A stretch of 64,000 bases of DNA from Bacteroidota bacterium (GCA_020161355.1 JAIUOF010000010.1:111571-175570); one strand, 5' to 3'; positions 36,015-45,306 are shown, counted from the stretch's first letter. Translations and numbers: made by a program. The notes: generated by a model from the letters alone, not told the origin.

Positions 36015-37496
36015 TCAGGCGGGCTGATGTTCTTTTCTTAAAAGATCATTTACGGTTTTTACAGGATTAAATGTTATCAATGGCACTTCGACGAAAAGGG
36101 TGTTCCAGTTGGCCATGGAGCCATTCCAAAGTCCCGGAAGCTCCTGTGCTTTCAATACCTTCCCTGATTGAGATTTTTCGGTGATAAATCCCGTTTTTGG
36201 ATCCCGGAATTTCAATAAATCAAATTTTTCTTTTTTGTAATCTTTTACTGCACAAAGCAAATCCACCGGATTAAAATGGGTGGCGGTTTCGAAAATTTCC
36301 TTTTGTTTTTTGTTTTTCATGTCAAACTGGGCTGATTCTACCACTTGCAACGAAACCGAGCCGTCTTCGTTCAATGCCCAGAAAGGCCCGCCGCCCGGTT
36401 CACCTACGTTTTTTACCATTCCACAGATGCGAAGCGGGCGGTTGAGTTTGTCTTTGGCAAATGCCAGTTTTTCTTCGGGTGACCAGTTTCTGAAGCCTTT
36501 CGGAGGTTCAATATTCAGGTTATTTCTCAAAAATCTGATCGATTTACTGACAAAATAGTGGCTGGGAGCAGGTTTTTCGAGTCTTTTCAGAAAATAGAAA
36601 ATCTGTTTTTGATAGTCTAGCAAGAGGCCTGCAAGAGCTTTTTTGTAAGTGATAGTTTCTGATTTGAGGTGGTCAGGTACTACATTATCGATATTTTTTA
36701 TAAAAATCACATCGGCATTCTGATCATTCAGGTTTTCGAGCAAAGCACCATGGCCGGCAGGTCTGAATAACAGGTTTCCGCCATTGTCACGAAAAGGCTC
36801 ATTGTCTAGCCCAACAGCAATAGTATCAGTAGAAGCTTTTTGTTCCGAAAAACTGATGTCGTATTTTACAGAATATTGCTCTTCGTATTTTTTTATTACA
36901 CTACTTATGAGCGTTTTGAATTTCTTTTTATGCTCAGGAGAAACCGTAAAATGAAGTCTTACTTTTCCTTTGTTGTTGGCATACAGTGCCCCTTCGACCA
37001 GATGTTCTTCAATGGCTGTTCGGGTAAAACCATTATACTTGTGAAATTCCAGCAGACCTTTCGGGAGATTGCCATAATCAAGCCCTTTGGCCGTAAGTAG
37101 TGCTTCCAGAGTTTGTTGATTTTCGTTTCCGGAAATGTACTGCCCCAGACTTTTGTAAAAAGCAAAATCTTTTAATCTATTAAAAAATTCATCAACTGAC
37201 TTATCTGATTTTCCTTCATCTTTAGCCGAGTACAAAGATTTAAACATCCGACTTGCAGCACCTGACGCCGGAACAAATTTCAATAATCTTTTTTTTAATG
37301 ATTCTTTTTCAAAAAGGCCGATATATTGATCAATAGCATCTTGTTCCAATCTAATCATACCGTCGTTTATTGTGGCTGCACGGTTTACTTTCATAAATGG
37401 AAACCCACTTTTGAAATTTTCAATTTGCTCATTGATAACTGTAATATCGCTTCCTCGCTGGGCGATTTGCTTAAGGTCTTTTTCAGAAAAACTCAT
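36015..37496 (-). CDS. DUF4301 domain protein
   Basis: A 493-residue cytoplasmic protein that is one DUF4301 domain. Conserved blocks are FVPASGAASRMFKSLY near residue 75, LFRPAGHGALLENLNDQNADVIFIKNIDNVVPD around residue 250, and CGMVKNVGEPGGGPFWALNEDG near residue 360. The FRPAGHGALL...IKNIDN blocks recall a nucleotidyltransferase-like Rossmann core, but no activity is established. It is transcribed alone between two terminators. Confidence 0.88.
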   Translation of the reverse strand: MSFSEKDLKQIAQRGSDITVINEQIENFKSGFPFMKVNRAATINDGMIRLEQDAIDQYIGLFEKESLKKRLLKFVPASGAASRMFKSLYSAKDEGKSDKSVDEFFNRLKDFAFYKSLGQYISGNENQQTLEALLTAKGLDYGNLPKGLLEFHKYNGFTRTAIEEHLVEGALYANNKGKVRLHFTVSPEHKKKFKTLISSVIKKYEEQYSVKYDISFSEQKASTDTIAVGLDNEPFRDNGGNLLFRPAGHGALLENLNDQNADVIFIKNIDNVVPDHLKSETITYKKALAGLLLDYQKQIFYFLKRLEKPAPSHYFVSKSIRFLRNNLNIEPPKGFRNWSPEEKLAFAKDKLNRPLRICGMVKNVGEPGGGPFWALNEDGSVSLQVVESAQFDMKNKKQKEIFETATHFNPVDLLCAVKDYKKEKFDLLKFRDPKTGFITEKSQSGKVLKAQELPGLWNGSMANWNTLFVEVPLITFNPVKTVNDLLRKEHQPA

Positions 37497-37582
37497 GTCG
37501 GAACTTTAAATATGATTAAAATCCGAAATAGAGAAAAAGATTGATTAATTACAAACTTATTTGATAAAACTTGGAGAAAAGG

Positions 37583-37617
37583 GCAAAAAAAAAGTCGCAA
37601 GATTGCGACTTTTTTGC
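37583..37617 (-). terminator. Terminator of the tRNA-Gln gene
   Basis: Arms AAAGTCGCAA (37591-37600) and TTGCGACTTT (37603-37612) with a two-base centre; nine T follow on the minus strand. Confidence 0.85.
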
Positions 37618-37620
37618 GAG

Positions 37621-37691
37621 TTGGCCGACCAGGACTCGAACCTGGAATAAAGGCACCAAAAACCTCTGTGTTGCCATTACACCATCAGCCA
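37621..37691 (-). tRNA. tRNA-Gln (anticodon TTG)
   Basis: A 71-nt cloverleaf on the minus strand: acceptor arms TGGCTGA/TCGGCCA (seven pairs, one G-U), short D stem GTG/CAC, anticodon loop TTTTGGT with TTG at 34-36, T arm CCAGG-TTCGAGT-CCTGG, discriminator A. CCA is not encoded. The gene is monocistronic with a full promoter and a terminator. Confidence 0.95.
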
Positions 37692-37707
37692 ATTCTGTAA
37701 TGTGGGT

Positions 37708-37740
37708 GCAAAAATATAGATTGCAGGTGTTTTTAGCAAA
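37708..37740 (-). promoter_or_regulatory. Promoter of tRNA-Gln
   Basis: On the minus strand TTTG (37740-37737), a 20-base spacer and TATTTTTGC (37716-37708): an exact Bacteroidota sigma-ABfr-type promoter, with predicted start about ten bases before the tRNA. Confidence 0.8.
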
Positions 37741-37799
37741 TAGTTTTCGAAAAAAAAGAAAGATTTTTTTTGACTTTATCTAAAATTATTGATTTCACT

Positions 37800-38585
37800 T
37801 TATAAATATTTGAATTTCAGGGGGTCGGGAAAAAGGAATTTTTTTGGATAAATCTGTTGTAGTAAATCAGTGTTTATGATTTTACCCTTTTTAGTTTTTA
37901 ATTTTGGATTAGGTTGCTGTTTTTTGCAAACTATTTCGGCAATCTGACCCCGGGTTGGATGATTGGGTGCACTTAAGTTTAATGTAATGCTTTCTTCAAA
38001 ATGCTCAACTAACCAGGCGAGTATTTCAGTGGCATCATCGCGATGGATATAGTTTACTGCACTTTCAGCAACAAATTCTCTTATTCCAAAGTACTTACAT
38101 GGATTTCGGTCATAACCCATCAACCCGGCCATCCTTGCTACGATCACTTTTTGATGAGTGAGTTTTTCTGATAATATTTTTTCTGCTTTAAACAAGGGGT
38201 GGTTTACATCGGCATCTGGCTCAGACTTCATGCCGTCACTGTCTTCATAGACGCTGGTTGAGGAGACAAAAACTACTTTTTTAATTTTATCAACTCCCGA
38301 AATCGACAGTGCAAGATGCCTGATTTTCAAAAGGTAATCTTCCGGATTTTCACTTTTAAATTTTGGGGGGAAACAAATTACAATTACTTCAGAATCCAGA
38401 AAATCGGAATCTAAATACCCCTCTTTTTCAACTGTTAATAGATAAGGAACCAAATTAAAAGAGTTAAAATCTTCAATTTTGTGAATGGAAGTTGTACTAA
38501 CTTTTACTTTCCAATTTTTATTTCTGAGTAAAATAGCCAATGGTAATCCCAACCAACCCCCTCCCAAAATCGAAACAGACCTCAT
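37800..38585 (-). CDS. NAD(P)-binding epimerase-like (SDR) protein
   Basis: About 261 residues from the ATG at 38585, directly before the Rossmann motif VSILGGGWLGLPLA; the frame is open 84 bases further upstream but that part has no fold. Other marks: VIVICFPPKF, VVFVSSTSVYEDSDG, and YIHRDDATEILAWLVEHF, as in extended SDRs of the YeeZ type. The classic YxxxK is not evident, so catalysis is uncertain. It may be a nucleoside-diphosphate-sugar epimerase relative. Confidence 0.8.
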   Translation of the reverse strand: MRSVSILGGGWLGLPLAILLRNKNWKVKVSTTSIHKIEDFNSFNLVPYLLTVEKEGYLDSDFLDSEVIVICFPPKFKSENPEDYLLKIRHLALSISGVDKIKKVVFVSSTSVYEDSDGMKSEPDADVNHPLFKAEKILSEKLTHQKVIVARMAGLMGYDRNPCKYFGIREFVAESAVNYIHRDDATEILAWLVEHFEESITLNLSAPNHPTRGQIAEIVCKKQQPNPKLKTKKGKIINTDLLQQIYPKKFLFPDPLKFKYL

Positions 38586-38778
38586 TTGATACTTTATTGA
38601 AAACATTCTGTGCAAAGATGCAAATTGGTTTGTTATGTTTTTATTATTTTTGTGCAAAATAATTACCAATCATAATGAGACTTTTGGCAGGTAGACTTCA
38701 AAAATCGGCTACCTATATGGCTGTGTGCATATGCCCAATGCTATCATTTATTACTTCTAAAAACAAATTAAACCAATC

Positions 38779-39399
38779 ATGAAGTCTCCATTGATAATTG
38801 GAATTACAGGCGGTAGTGCATCAGGAAAAACCTTTTTTTTACACAGCCTATTGAGTCATTATACCGACGATGAAATATGCCTGATTTCTCAGGATAATTA
38901 TTACAAAGAGATTGAGTTTGTACCCAAAGACCGGAATGGAGTTGAGAATTTTGATGTGCCGGAGTCCATTGATTTTGAGTTATTTGCCAAGCATATCAAT
39001 GATTTAAGAGCGGGTAAAGAGGTGCATAAAAAGGAATATACCTTCAATAACTCCACTATGAAACCCAAGGATCTGGTTTTCAAACCTGCCCCTATCATAG
39101 TGGTTGAAGGAATTTTTGTTTTTCATGACCCTTACATTTCCCAGATGCTCAATCTCAAGGTTTTTATTGACGCCAAAGAGCATATTAAAATCAGAAGGAG
39201 GATTATCAGAGACAACAATGAGCGTGGATATGATCTTCAGGACGTGCTTTATCGTTGGGAAAACCATGTGGCTCCTACTTACGAGAAGTTTATTGAGCCT
39301 ACCAAGCACGACGCTGACCTCATCATCAACAATAACCATCATTTTGAAAATGGCCTGAAGATTTTGACTTCCTATCTCAATTTAGTTTTGGTAAAATAA
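38779..39399 (+). CDS. udk: Uridine kinase
   Basis: A 206-residue P-loop kinase. Walker A is GITGGSASGKTFF; ISQDNYYKE, NFDVPESIDFELF, VEGIFVFHDPYI and FIDAKEHIKIRRRIIRDNNERGYD are the uridine/cytidine kinase family blocks. It phosphorylates uridine and cytidine in pyrimidine salvage. Length is normal. It converges on nrdB. Confidence 0.93.
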   Translation: MKSPLIIGITGGSASGKTFFLHSLLSHYTDDEICLISQDNYYKEIEFVPKDRNGVENFDVPESIDFELFAKHINDLRAGKEVHKKEYTFNNSTMKPKDLVFKPAPIIVVEGIFVFHDPYISQMLNLKVFIDAKEHIKIRRRIIRDNNERGYDLQDVLYRWENHVAPTYEKFIEPTKHDADLIINNNHHFENGLKILTSYLNLVLVK

Positions 39400-39400
39400 A

Positions 39401-39421
39401 GCCCACCCTTTTGAGGTGAGC
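39401..39421. terminator. Weak hairpin between udk and nrdB
   Basis: Arms GCCCACC and GGTGAGC with one mismatch, seven-base loop; T-rich on the minus-strand side. Confidence 0.4.
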
Positions 39422-39450
39422 ATTTATTATAGTTTAAGGTAAGATTATTT

Positions 39451-40437
39451 TTAGAAATCTTCGTCAAGCGAAAATGTCATTTTATCTCTTTCAGAGGTAA
39501 CACCCGCTTTTTGGTATTCTCCAACGCGTTTTTCAAAGAAATTGGTTTTGCCTTGTAGCGATATCAACTCCATAAAGTCAAAAGGATTGGTTGCATTGTA
39601 AACTTTTTTCAAGCCCAAAGACTCAAGTAGATGGTCGGCTACAAATTCTATGTATTGGCACATCTGGGCGGCATTCATTCCTATCAGCGAAACCGGAAGG
39701 GCGTCGGTCACAAATTCTTTCTCTATGGCTACAGCGTCAGTGATAATTTTATATATCTGATCCTCAGGAAGTTTGTTTTTGATGTGCTCAGTGTAAAGCA
39801 GACACGCAAAGTCACGGTGAAGACCCTCATCTCTCGAAATCAATTCATTTGAAAACGTTAAGCCGGGCATAAGGCCTCGTTTTTTTAACCAGAAAATCGA
39901 GCAGAAAGAGCCTGAAAAGAAAATACCTTCCACTGCCGCAAAGGCGATAAGCCTTTCAATAAAGTTGCCGTTTTCGATCCATCTGATAGCCCATTCTGCT
40001 TTTTTGGTAACACACGGTATGGTGTCAATGGCATTGAGCAAGCGGTCTCTTTCTTTCATATCTTTGATATAAGTATCAATCAAAAGAGAGTAGGTTTCAG
40101 AATGGATGTTTTCCATCATGATCTGGAAGCCATAAAAACACTTAGCTTCGGGATATTGCACATTTGACAAAAATCCAATGGCAAGATTTTCGTTTACAAT
40201 GCCGTCAGAAGCGGCAAAAAAAGCCAGAACATGAGAGATAAAATGGCGTTCGCCATCATTCATGGCTTCCCAATCTTTGGTATCTTGCGAAAGGTCTAGT
40301 TCTTCTGCAGTCCAGAAAGAGGCTTCGTGGTTTTTGTAAAAATCCCAGATGTCATGATGTTTGATAGGAAAAACAACAAATCTTGATGGATCCTCAATAA
40401 GAAGAGGCTCCGATTTTTTCAAGTCAGCGTCGGTCAT
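39451..40437 (-). CDS. nrdB: Ribonucleoside-diphosphate reductase small subunit, class I
   Basis: A 328-residue R2 protein of ribonucleotide reductase. Diiron ligands and radical site are visible: the Asp/Glu helix (WEAMNDGERHFISHVLAFFAASDGIVNEN), and ExxHxxxY in MENIHSETYSLLID, where the Tyr is the radical-bearing residue. Later ligands are in AAVEGIFFSGSF and RDEGLHRDFA. The C-terminal tail (TFSLDEDF) is the docking peptide for the large subunit. nrdA is not in the window near it. Confidence 0.95.
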   Translation of the reverse strand: MTDADLKKSEPLLIEDPSRFVVFPIKHHDIWDFYKNHEASFWTAEELDLSQDTKDWEAMNDGERHFISHVLAFFAASDGIVNENLAIGFLSNVQYPEAKCFYGFQIMMENIHSETYSLLIDTYIKDMKERDRLLNAIDTIPCVTKKAEWAIRWIENGNFIERLIAFAAVEGIFFSGSFCSIFWLKKRGLMPGLTFSNELISRDEGLHRDFACLLYTEHIKNKLPEDQIYKIITDAVAIEKEFVTDALPVSLIGMNAAQMCQYIEFVADHLLESLGLKKVYNATNPFDFMELISLQGKTNFFEKRVGEYQKAGVTSERDKMTFSLDEDF

Positions 40438-40599
40438 TCTTGTTTAAGTTTAAATACGTATAGTTTCTCGATATTCTTTAGAATCAATCAAAATTACTTT
40501 AAATATCTTTAACTGAAAAACAATTTTTTTTGTTTTTCAAAAAACCTAATTTTACCGTTCTGATTGACAGAGAATTGAAATTTTGAACCAAAATATACT

Positions 40600-41403
40600 A
40601 TGAATAACAGCGGAGGATTTAAATTAAGATTGATAATTGGGGTGGTGATGGCTCTGATGGCGGTGTTGAGCTATTACAGCAAAACTCAGGAAAATCCCCT
40701 CACCGGCGAAAAACAACAGGTTAGCCTTTCACCTCCGGAAGAGGTCGCCATGGGCTTGCAGTCAGCACCTCAAATGGCAGCTGAGTATGGTGGGCTCTAC
40801 CCTGATAACGCTATTCAGCTCAAGGCACAATCGGTTGGGAACAAAGTTTTGGATGAGTTTAATAAATATGTTCTGCAAAATGGCCACGCCAACCCCTACA
40901 GATTTGAGTTTCATGTTTTACGCGACCCTGAGACCATCAATGCTTTTGCTTTGCCCGGTGGACAAGTCTTTATAACTGCGGGTTTGTTGTCAAAACTAAA
41001 ATCTGAAGATCAGTTGGCAGGAGTTTTGGGTCACGAAATCGGACATGTAGTTTACCGGCATTCCAGCGAGCAGATGGCAAAAACCGAATTTTATCAGGGA
41101 TTGGCCGGAGCAGCCACCGCAGCCGCAGGTGATATGAACACAGCTCAAATCGCCAATTATGTGGCTCAGGTGAAACTGATGAAGTTTGGCCGTGATGACG
41201 AATTGGAATCCGATGAATTTGGAATAAAATTTATGATTAAGGCAGGTTATGATCCCAATGCCATGATAGAAGTAATGGAAATTCTTGCCGCTGCCGGTGG
41301 CGGAGCCGACCGCGACGAATTTATGAGTACACATCCAAGCCCTGCCAATCGTATTCAGAAAATCAAAGAGCATATTGAGAAGTATTCGAAAGAGATGGAT
41401 TGA
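40600..41403 (+). CDS. M48 family metallopeptidase (Ste24/BepA-like)
   Basis: A 267-residue zinc protease with an N-terminal membrane anchor (LRLIIGVVMALMAVLSYYS). The HEIGH zinc site (GVLGHEIGHVVYRHSSEQMAK) is near residue 147 and the third ligand region is DDELESDEFGIKFMIKAGYDP. The ending STHPSPANRIQKIKEHI is typical. It likely acts in periplasmic protein quality control. Confidence 0.92.
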   Translation: MNNSGGFKLRLIIGVVMALMAVLSYYSKTQENPLTGEKQQVSLSPPEEVAMGLQSAPQMAAEYGGLYPDNAIQLKAQSVGNKVLDEFNKYVLQNGHANPYRFEFHVLRDPETINAFALPGGQVFITAGLLSKLKSEDQLAGVLGHEIGHVVYRHSSEQMAKTEFYQGLAGAATAAAGDMNTAQIANYVAQVKLMKFGRDDELESDEFGIKFMIKAGYDPNAMIEVMEILAAAGGGADRDEFMSTHPSPANRIQKIKEHIEKYSKEMD

Positions 41404-41464
41404 TAAAATTTAACTTGACAACTTGACAAATTAGATTTAACTTTAATAAAAATTTTAATTCTAA

Positions 41465-41704
41465 ATGAAGACAGTCCAGGTAGCAGAATTTAAAGCTCGT
41501 TTTTCTGAAATCATTGACTTAGTAAAAATGGGGGAGGAGATTTGTGTTGTAAAAGGGAAAAATAATGAAGTTGCCGGGTATTTTTCTTTAAAAAAAAATA
41601 AAAGAAAAGCAGATTTGATGGGAATATGGAAGAATAACTCAGACTACTTAATGTCTGGGGATTTTAATAAAACTACCGAAGAAGAATTTAGTCTGGGTGT
41701 ATAA
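41465..41704 (+). CDS. Phd/YefM-type antitoxin
   Basis: A 79-residue antitoxin: TVQVAEFKARFSEIIDLVKMGEEICVVKGKNNEVAGYFSL is the Phd/YefM DNA-binding fold, with a C-terminal toxin-binding tail. The TAATG overlap with the PIN toxin indicates translational coupling. Confidence 0.87.
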   Translation: MKTVQVAEFKARFSEIIDLVKMGEEICVVKGKNNEVAGYFSLKKNKRKADLMGIWKNNSDYLMSGDFNKTTEEEFSLGV

Positions 41705-42102
41705 TGAAATATTTGCTTGATACACACGTCCTTATTTGGTTTTTATTTGAGCCCGAAAAATTATCTGAAAAAGTAAAACAAATACTAAAATCTGAAGAAT
41801 CCCAGATCGACTTAAGTGCTGCAAGTTTTTGGGAAATCTCTATCAAATTCAAGTCTGGAAAGCTGAGTTTGGGAGGAAAGTCGCCATTTGAAATTTATAA
41901 TATTTTTCTTGAAAATGGGTATTCTATAATTCCGCTGAAAGGAAATGAAACCTCTACATTTTACAACTTGGAACCAGAATACCATCGGGATCCATTTGAC
42001 AGAATCTTAATTTGGCAAGCTCTAAAAAATGATTATTGTTTAATCACTGACGATTCAAATATAAAGTTATATCAATCTTCAGGGTTGAAAGTGGTATGGT
42101 GA
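41704..42102 (+). CDS. PIN-domain toxin (VapC-like)
   Basis: A 132-residue PIN nuclease. Acidic residues fit the family: Asp6 (LLDTHVLIW), Glu44 (SFWEISIK), Asp99 (RDPFDRILIWQA) and Asp116/117 (ITDDSN). VapC-type toxins cleave tRNA or rRNA. The LLDTHVLIW and DPFDRxL motifs mark the type that pairs with Phd-like antitoxins, as here. Confidence 0.9.
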   Translation: MKYLLDTHVLIWFLFEPEKLSEKVKQILKSEESQIDLSAASFWEISIKFKSGKLSLGGKSPFEIYNIFLENGYSIIPLKGNETSTFYNLEPEYHRDPFDRILIWQALKNDYCLITDDSNIKLYQSSGLKVVW

Positions 42103-42158
42103 ATCCAATTTTACCCCCATATATTTCAATATTCCTTTCTATTTCCCTTATTTAATTT

Positions 42159-42167
42159 TAATTTTGC
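42159..42167 (+). promoter_or_regulatory. -7 promoter element of argG
   Basis: TAATTTTGC, perfect TAnnTTTGC match, 28 bases before the ATG. Confidence 0.5.
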
Positions 42168-42194
42168 GGAATATTTACCTGGCATAAAATCGAA

Positions 42195-43394
42195 ATGAAA
42201 AAAGTAGTATTGGCGTTTAGTGGTGGTCTTGACACCTCATTCTGTGTAAAGTTTTTGGGAGAAGAAAAAGGTATGGAGGTGCATTCTGTGCTGGTTGACA
42301 CCGGAGGTTTTACGGAAGAAGAAATCGCCGATATCGAAAAGAAAGCTTTGGATTTGGGCGTAAAATCGCACTACACTGCCAGAGTTGCTGACAAGTATTA
42401 TCAGGAGTGTATCAAATATCTCGTTTTTGGCAATGTGCTGAAAAACAATACCTACCCACTTTCGGTGAGTGCAGAGCGTATTTTTCAGGCGGTTGCGGTA
42501 GCAGAATATGCCAAACAACTGGGTGCAAACGCCATAGCCCATGGTTCTACGGGTGCCGGAAACGATCAGGTACGTTTTGATATGGCTTTCAGAACGATTG
42601 TTCCGGATGCTGAAATCATTACTCCAATCAGAGACTTGAAACTATCGAGAGAAGAAGAAATTGAATATCTGATTTCGAAAGGTGTAAAAAGAGAATGGCA
42701 CAAATCAACCTACTCTATTAATCAGGGACTTTGGGGTACGTCAGTTGGTGGAAAAGAAACACTTAATTCCTGGGATTATCTGCCTGAAGAAGCATATCCC
42801 ACACAGTTGACTAAGAAAAAACCAACTGAAATCACACTTGAATTTAAGAACGGTGAACTGAAAGCCGTAAACAACCGAAGATTTAAGAATCCGGTAGATG
42901 CCATCAGGAGGGTTCATGATCTGGCTTCTCCCTATGCCATCGGCCGGGATACCCACGTGGGCGATACCATAATCGGCATCAAAGGCCGGGTTGGTTTTGA
43001 GGCTGCGGCACCTTTGATTATCATAAAATCACATCATTTGTTAGAAAAACACACCCTTACCAAATGGCAGCAGTATTGGAAACAGAGCTTGTCGGAGTGG
43101 TATGGTATGCTTTTGCACGAAGGACAATTCAATGAACCGGTTTTACGGGATATCGAGCAGTTTCTGGAAAGCTCACAGTCAACAGTTACAGGTCTGGTAC
43201 ATGTAAAACTTTCTCCATACAATTTCCAGGTTTTGGGAATTAAATCAGAGTTTGATTTGATGTCACCGGTATTTGGAAGTTATGGCGAAATGAACAATGC
43301 GTGGTCGGGTGACGACGTGCGTGGATTCTCAAAAATCGCTTCCAACCAGGTGATGATTCACCAGAAGATTCAGGAATTGGCAGCTAAAAAATAA
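42195..43394 (+). CDS. argG: Argininosuccinate synthase
   Basis: A 399-residue enzyme of arginine biosynthesis that joins citrulline and aspartate with ATP. The PP-loop is VLAFSGGLDTSFCVKFL, followed by NAIAHGSTGAGNDQVRFD, TYSINQGLWGTSVGG and the C-terminal ligase region SPYNFQVLGIKSEFDLM. Length is normal. No other arg gene is adjacent. A wobble-rich terminator follows. Confidence 0.96.
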   Translation: MKKVVLAFSGGLDTSFCVKFLGEEKGMEVHSVLVDTGGFTEEEIADIEKKALDLGVKSHYTARVADKYYQECIKYLVFGNVLKNNTYPLSVSAERIFQAVAVAEYAKQLGANAIAHGSTGAGNDQVRFDMAFRTIVPDAEIITPIRDLKLSREEEIEYLISKGVKREWHKSTYSINQGLWGTSVGGKETLNSWDYLPEEAYPTQLTKKKPTEITLEFKNGELKAVNNRRFKNPVDAIRRVHDLASPYAIGRDTHVGDTIIGIKGRVGFEAAAPLIIIKSHHLLEKHTLTKWQQYWKQSLSEWYGMLLHEGQFNEPVLRDIEQFLESSQSTVTGLVHVKLSPYNFQVLGIKSEFDLMSPVFGSYGEMNNAWSGDDVRGFSKIASNQVMIHQKIQELAAKK

Positions 43395-43415
43395 GCGTAA
43401 TAAAAGTTTTTAGAG

Positions 43416-43456
43416 AAGGGTAAGGAATGCCAAAACTGGTATCTTTGCCCTTTTTT
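43416..43456 (+). terminator. Terminator of argG
   Basis: Stem from GGG 43418-43420 to CCC 43448-43450 with several G-U pairs and one bulge, loop AAAACT, then six T. Confidence 0.6.
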
Positions 43457-43486
43457 GGTATATTTGTGTCAAAGTAATCCTTTTTA

Positions 43487-44635
43487 ATGACCTCAAAAAA
43501 AGTATTTGTAAGCGGGTGTTTTGACCTTTTGCATAGCGGGCACATCGCTTTCCTGACCGAAGCAGCATCTTTTGGTAATTTGTATGTATGCATTGGCTCC
43601 GATTCAACAGTTTTTGATTTAAAAAACAGGTATCCGGTGATCACACAGGATGAACGCCAATATATGCTCAATGCCCTGAAATGTGTGCATGAGTGCCGAA
43701 TCAGTAAGGGAGAGGGGTTACTTGACTTTGTTGATGAACTGGACGATATCAAACCTGATATTTTTATCGTCAATGAAGATGGGCATACTCCTCATAAAGA
43801 GGCTCTTTGTCAGGAAAAAAACATCGAATATAAAGTTTTACAACGCATTCCATATGCTGACTTACCGGTACGCTCTACCACCACTTTGAGAACCAGGTCA
43901 ACCATTCCTTTCAGGATAGATTTGGCAGGCGGGTGGCTCGATCAGCCTTTTGTGTCGAAGTATTTCCCGGGACCGGTTTTGACGGTTTCTATCGAGCCTA
44001 CGATAGAGTTTAATCATAGAAGCGGCATGTCGAGCAGTACCCGAAACAAGGCTATAGAGTTGTGGAGAACGGCCTTGCCATCAGGAAATTACGAGCAAAA
44101 TGCTAAAGTGCTTTTTAGTTTTGAAAATCCTCCCGGCACGACTGAGGTTTCAGGCTCGCAGGACTCAATTGGAATTGTTTTTCCTGGGCTCAACCGACTA
44201 TATTATGCCGGAGGGCATTATTGGCCGGCCACGATCGAAAGTATTTATGACGAAGATATTTTAAAATGGCTTGAAGATCGTCTGTATTTAGTTGCATTGG
44301 GGCCAAGGCAACAAGGTTACAGTGTGCTTTCCAATACGCATATTGACGAATCAGGAGCCCGAGCACTCTCAGTAGCAGCAGAAGCTTGCTGGAAAGCCAT
44401 ATTGGATAAAGATATTCAAGCCTTCGGAAGGAGTTTTCGTGAATCATTCGAAGCACAGATTGCGATGTTTCCTAATATGGTGGATGAAGAGACTTTACAA
44501 ACCATCGAAAAATATCGCCCGGTTACACTGGGTCACAAACTTTCAGGTGCAGGTGGTGGTGGATATTTGATTTTTGTGAGTGAAAAACCCATCGAAAATG
44601 CGATAAAAATAAAAATCAGAAGAAGGGATTTTTGA
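43487..44635 (+). CDS. Nucleotidyltransferase-GHMP kinase fusion
   Basis: A 382-residue two-domain protein. Residues 1-~130 are a cytidylyltransferase/adenylyltransferase domain: VFVSGCFDLLHSGHIAFL with the HxGH site (16-19), and VRSTTTLRTR at the end like the ISSTxxR motif. Residues ~138-382 resemble a GHMP sugar kinase: TIPFRIDLAGGWLDQPF as substrate motif I and LGHKLSGAGGGGYLIF as motif III; the canonical motif II glycine/serine loop is replaced by NRSGMSSSTRNKA. It could phosphorylate a sugar and then couple it to a nucleotide (salvage to an NDP-sugar), as Fkp does for fucose with other domains. The substrate is unknown. Confidence 0.75.
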   Translation: MTSKKVFVSGCFDLLHSGHIAFLTEAASFGNLYVCIGSDSTVFDLKNRYPVITQDERQYMLNALKCVHECRISKGEGLLDFVDELDDIKPDIFIVNEDGHTPHKEALCQEKNIEYKVLQRIPYADLPVRSTTTLRTRSTIPFRIDLAGGWLDQPFVSKYFPGPVLTVSIEPTIEFNHRSGMSSSTRNKAIELWRTALPSGNYEQNAKVLFSFENPPGTTEVSGSQDSIGIVFPGLNRLYYAGGHYWPATIESIYDEDILKWLEDRLYLVALGPRQQGYSVLSNTHIDESGARALSVAAEACWKAILDKDIQAFGRSFRESFEAQIAMFPNMVDEETLQTIEKYRPVTLGHKLSGAGGGGYLIFVSEKPIENAIKIKIRRRDF

Positions 44636-44735
44636 AAATATGCAGTTCTTTTATTGATTGATTAATTTTGTTTTTGTAAAATTATTCACGAATTCTTGAT
44701 TTAGGGTTTATTTTGAACTTAAAATGATTTTTCAA

Positions 44736-44954
44736 ATGACAGTAACTAAAACATATATAGTTTCTAATAACCAGGTAGTTATTGATTTACCCAAAGATTT
44801 TCGGGGGAAAACAAAAGTGAATGTCACTATTGAAGATGTAAAATCTACTCATGAAGAGAAGTTTGCTTTAATGGAAAAAGCTATCTCAGATCCTTTATTT
44901 ATTCAAGATTTAAATGAAATAACAGACGATTTCAATTCAATTGATAATGAGTAA
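44736..44954 (+). CDS. Antitoxin of a MazEF-like pair
   Basis: About 72 residues from the ATG at 44736 (ATG 44724 also possible). The N terminus TVTKTYIVSNNQVVIDLPKDFRGKTKVNVTIED is a short beta-rich, AbrB/DUF2281-like DNA-binding segment; the C-terminal acidic helix probably binds the toxin. It is identified mainly by its overlap with the MazF gene. Confidence 0.7.
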   Translation: MTVTKTYIVSNNQVVIDLPKDFRGKTKVNVTIEDVKSTHEEKFALMEKAISDPLFIQDLNEITDDFNSIDNE

Positions 44955-45306
44955 ATACGAAAAATGGTCTGTTTTTCGGGCAAGTTTAGATCCTGTGGTT
45001 GGTTCAGAACAAGGGAAATCAAGACCAGTTGTGATTATAAGTGAAAATAGAATTAATAATCTCCTGAATACAGTAAATGTCCTACCAATAACCACTAGAA
45101 AAACAGGTCGAATTGTATATCCCAACGAAGCTCTTTTGCCTCATAATACCGCCGGGTTAGAAAATGAATCAATTGTTTTATGTCATCAAATCAGGACAAT
45201 TGACAAAGTCCGCTTAACAAAAAAATATGGTCACATTGAAAATGAAAACATTAAATCTGAAGTGAATGATGCCTTGGTATTCCAAATGGGATTAGAGTTG
45301 TCGTAA
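44947..45306 (+). CDS. MazF/PemK-family endoribonuclease toxin
   Basis: About 119 residues from the ATG at 44947, overlapping the antitoxin gene by eight bases. MazF marks: GSEQGKSRPVVIISENRINN (the substrate-binding Arg/Pro loop), VNVLPITTRKT, and SIVLCHQIRTIDKVRL. It cleaves mRNA at specific short sites. Confidence 0.9.
   Translation: MSKYEKWSVFRASLDPVVGSEQGKSRPVVIISENRINNLLNTVNVLPITTRKTGRIVYPNEALLPHNTAGLENESIVLCHQIRTIDKVRLTKKYGHIENENIKSEVNDALVFQMGLELS

Noticed and set aside
37571..37783. 70-codon frame covering the tRNA
   Set aside because: It is the complement of the tRNA-Gln gene and its terminator and promoter.
41404..41464. Short direct repeat ACTTGACA x2 before the Phd/PIN pair
   Set aside because: Only eight bases, no symmetry and no promoter match; too weak to call an operator.
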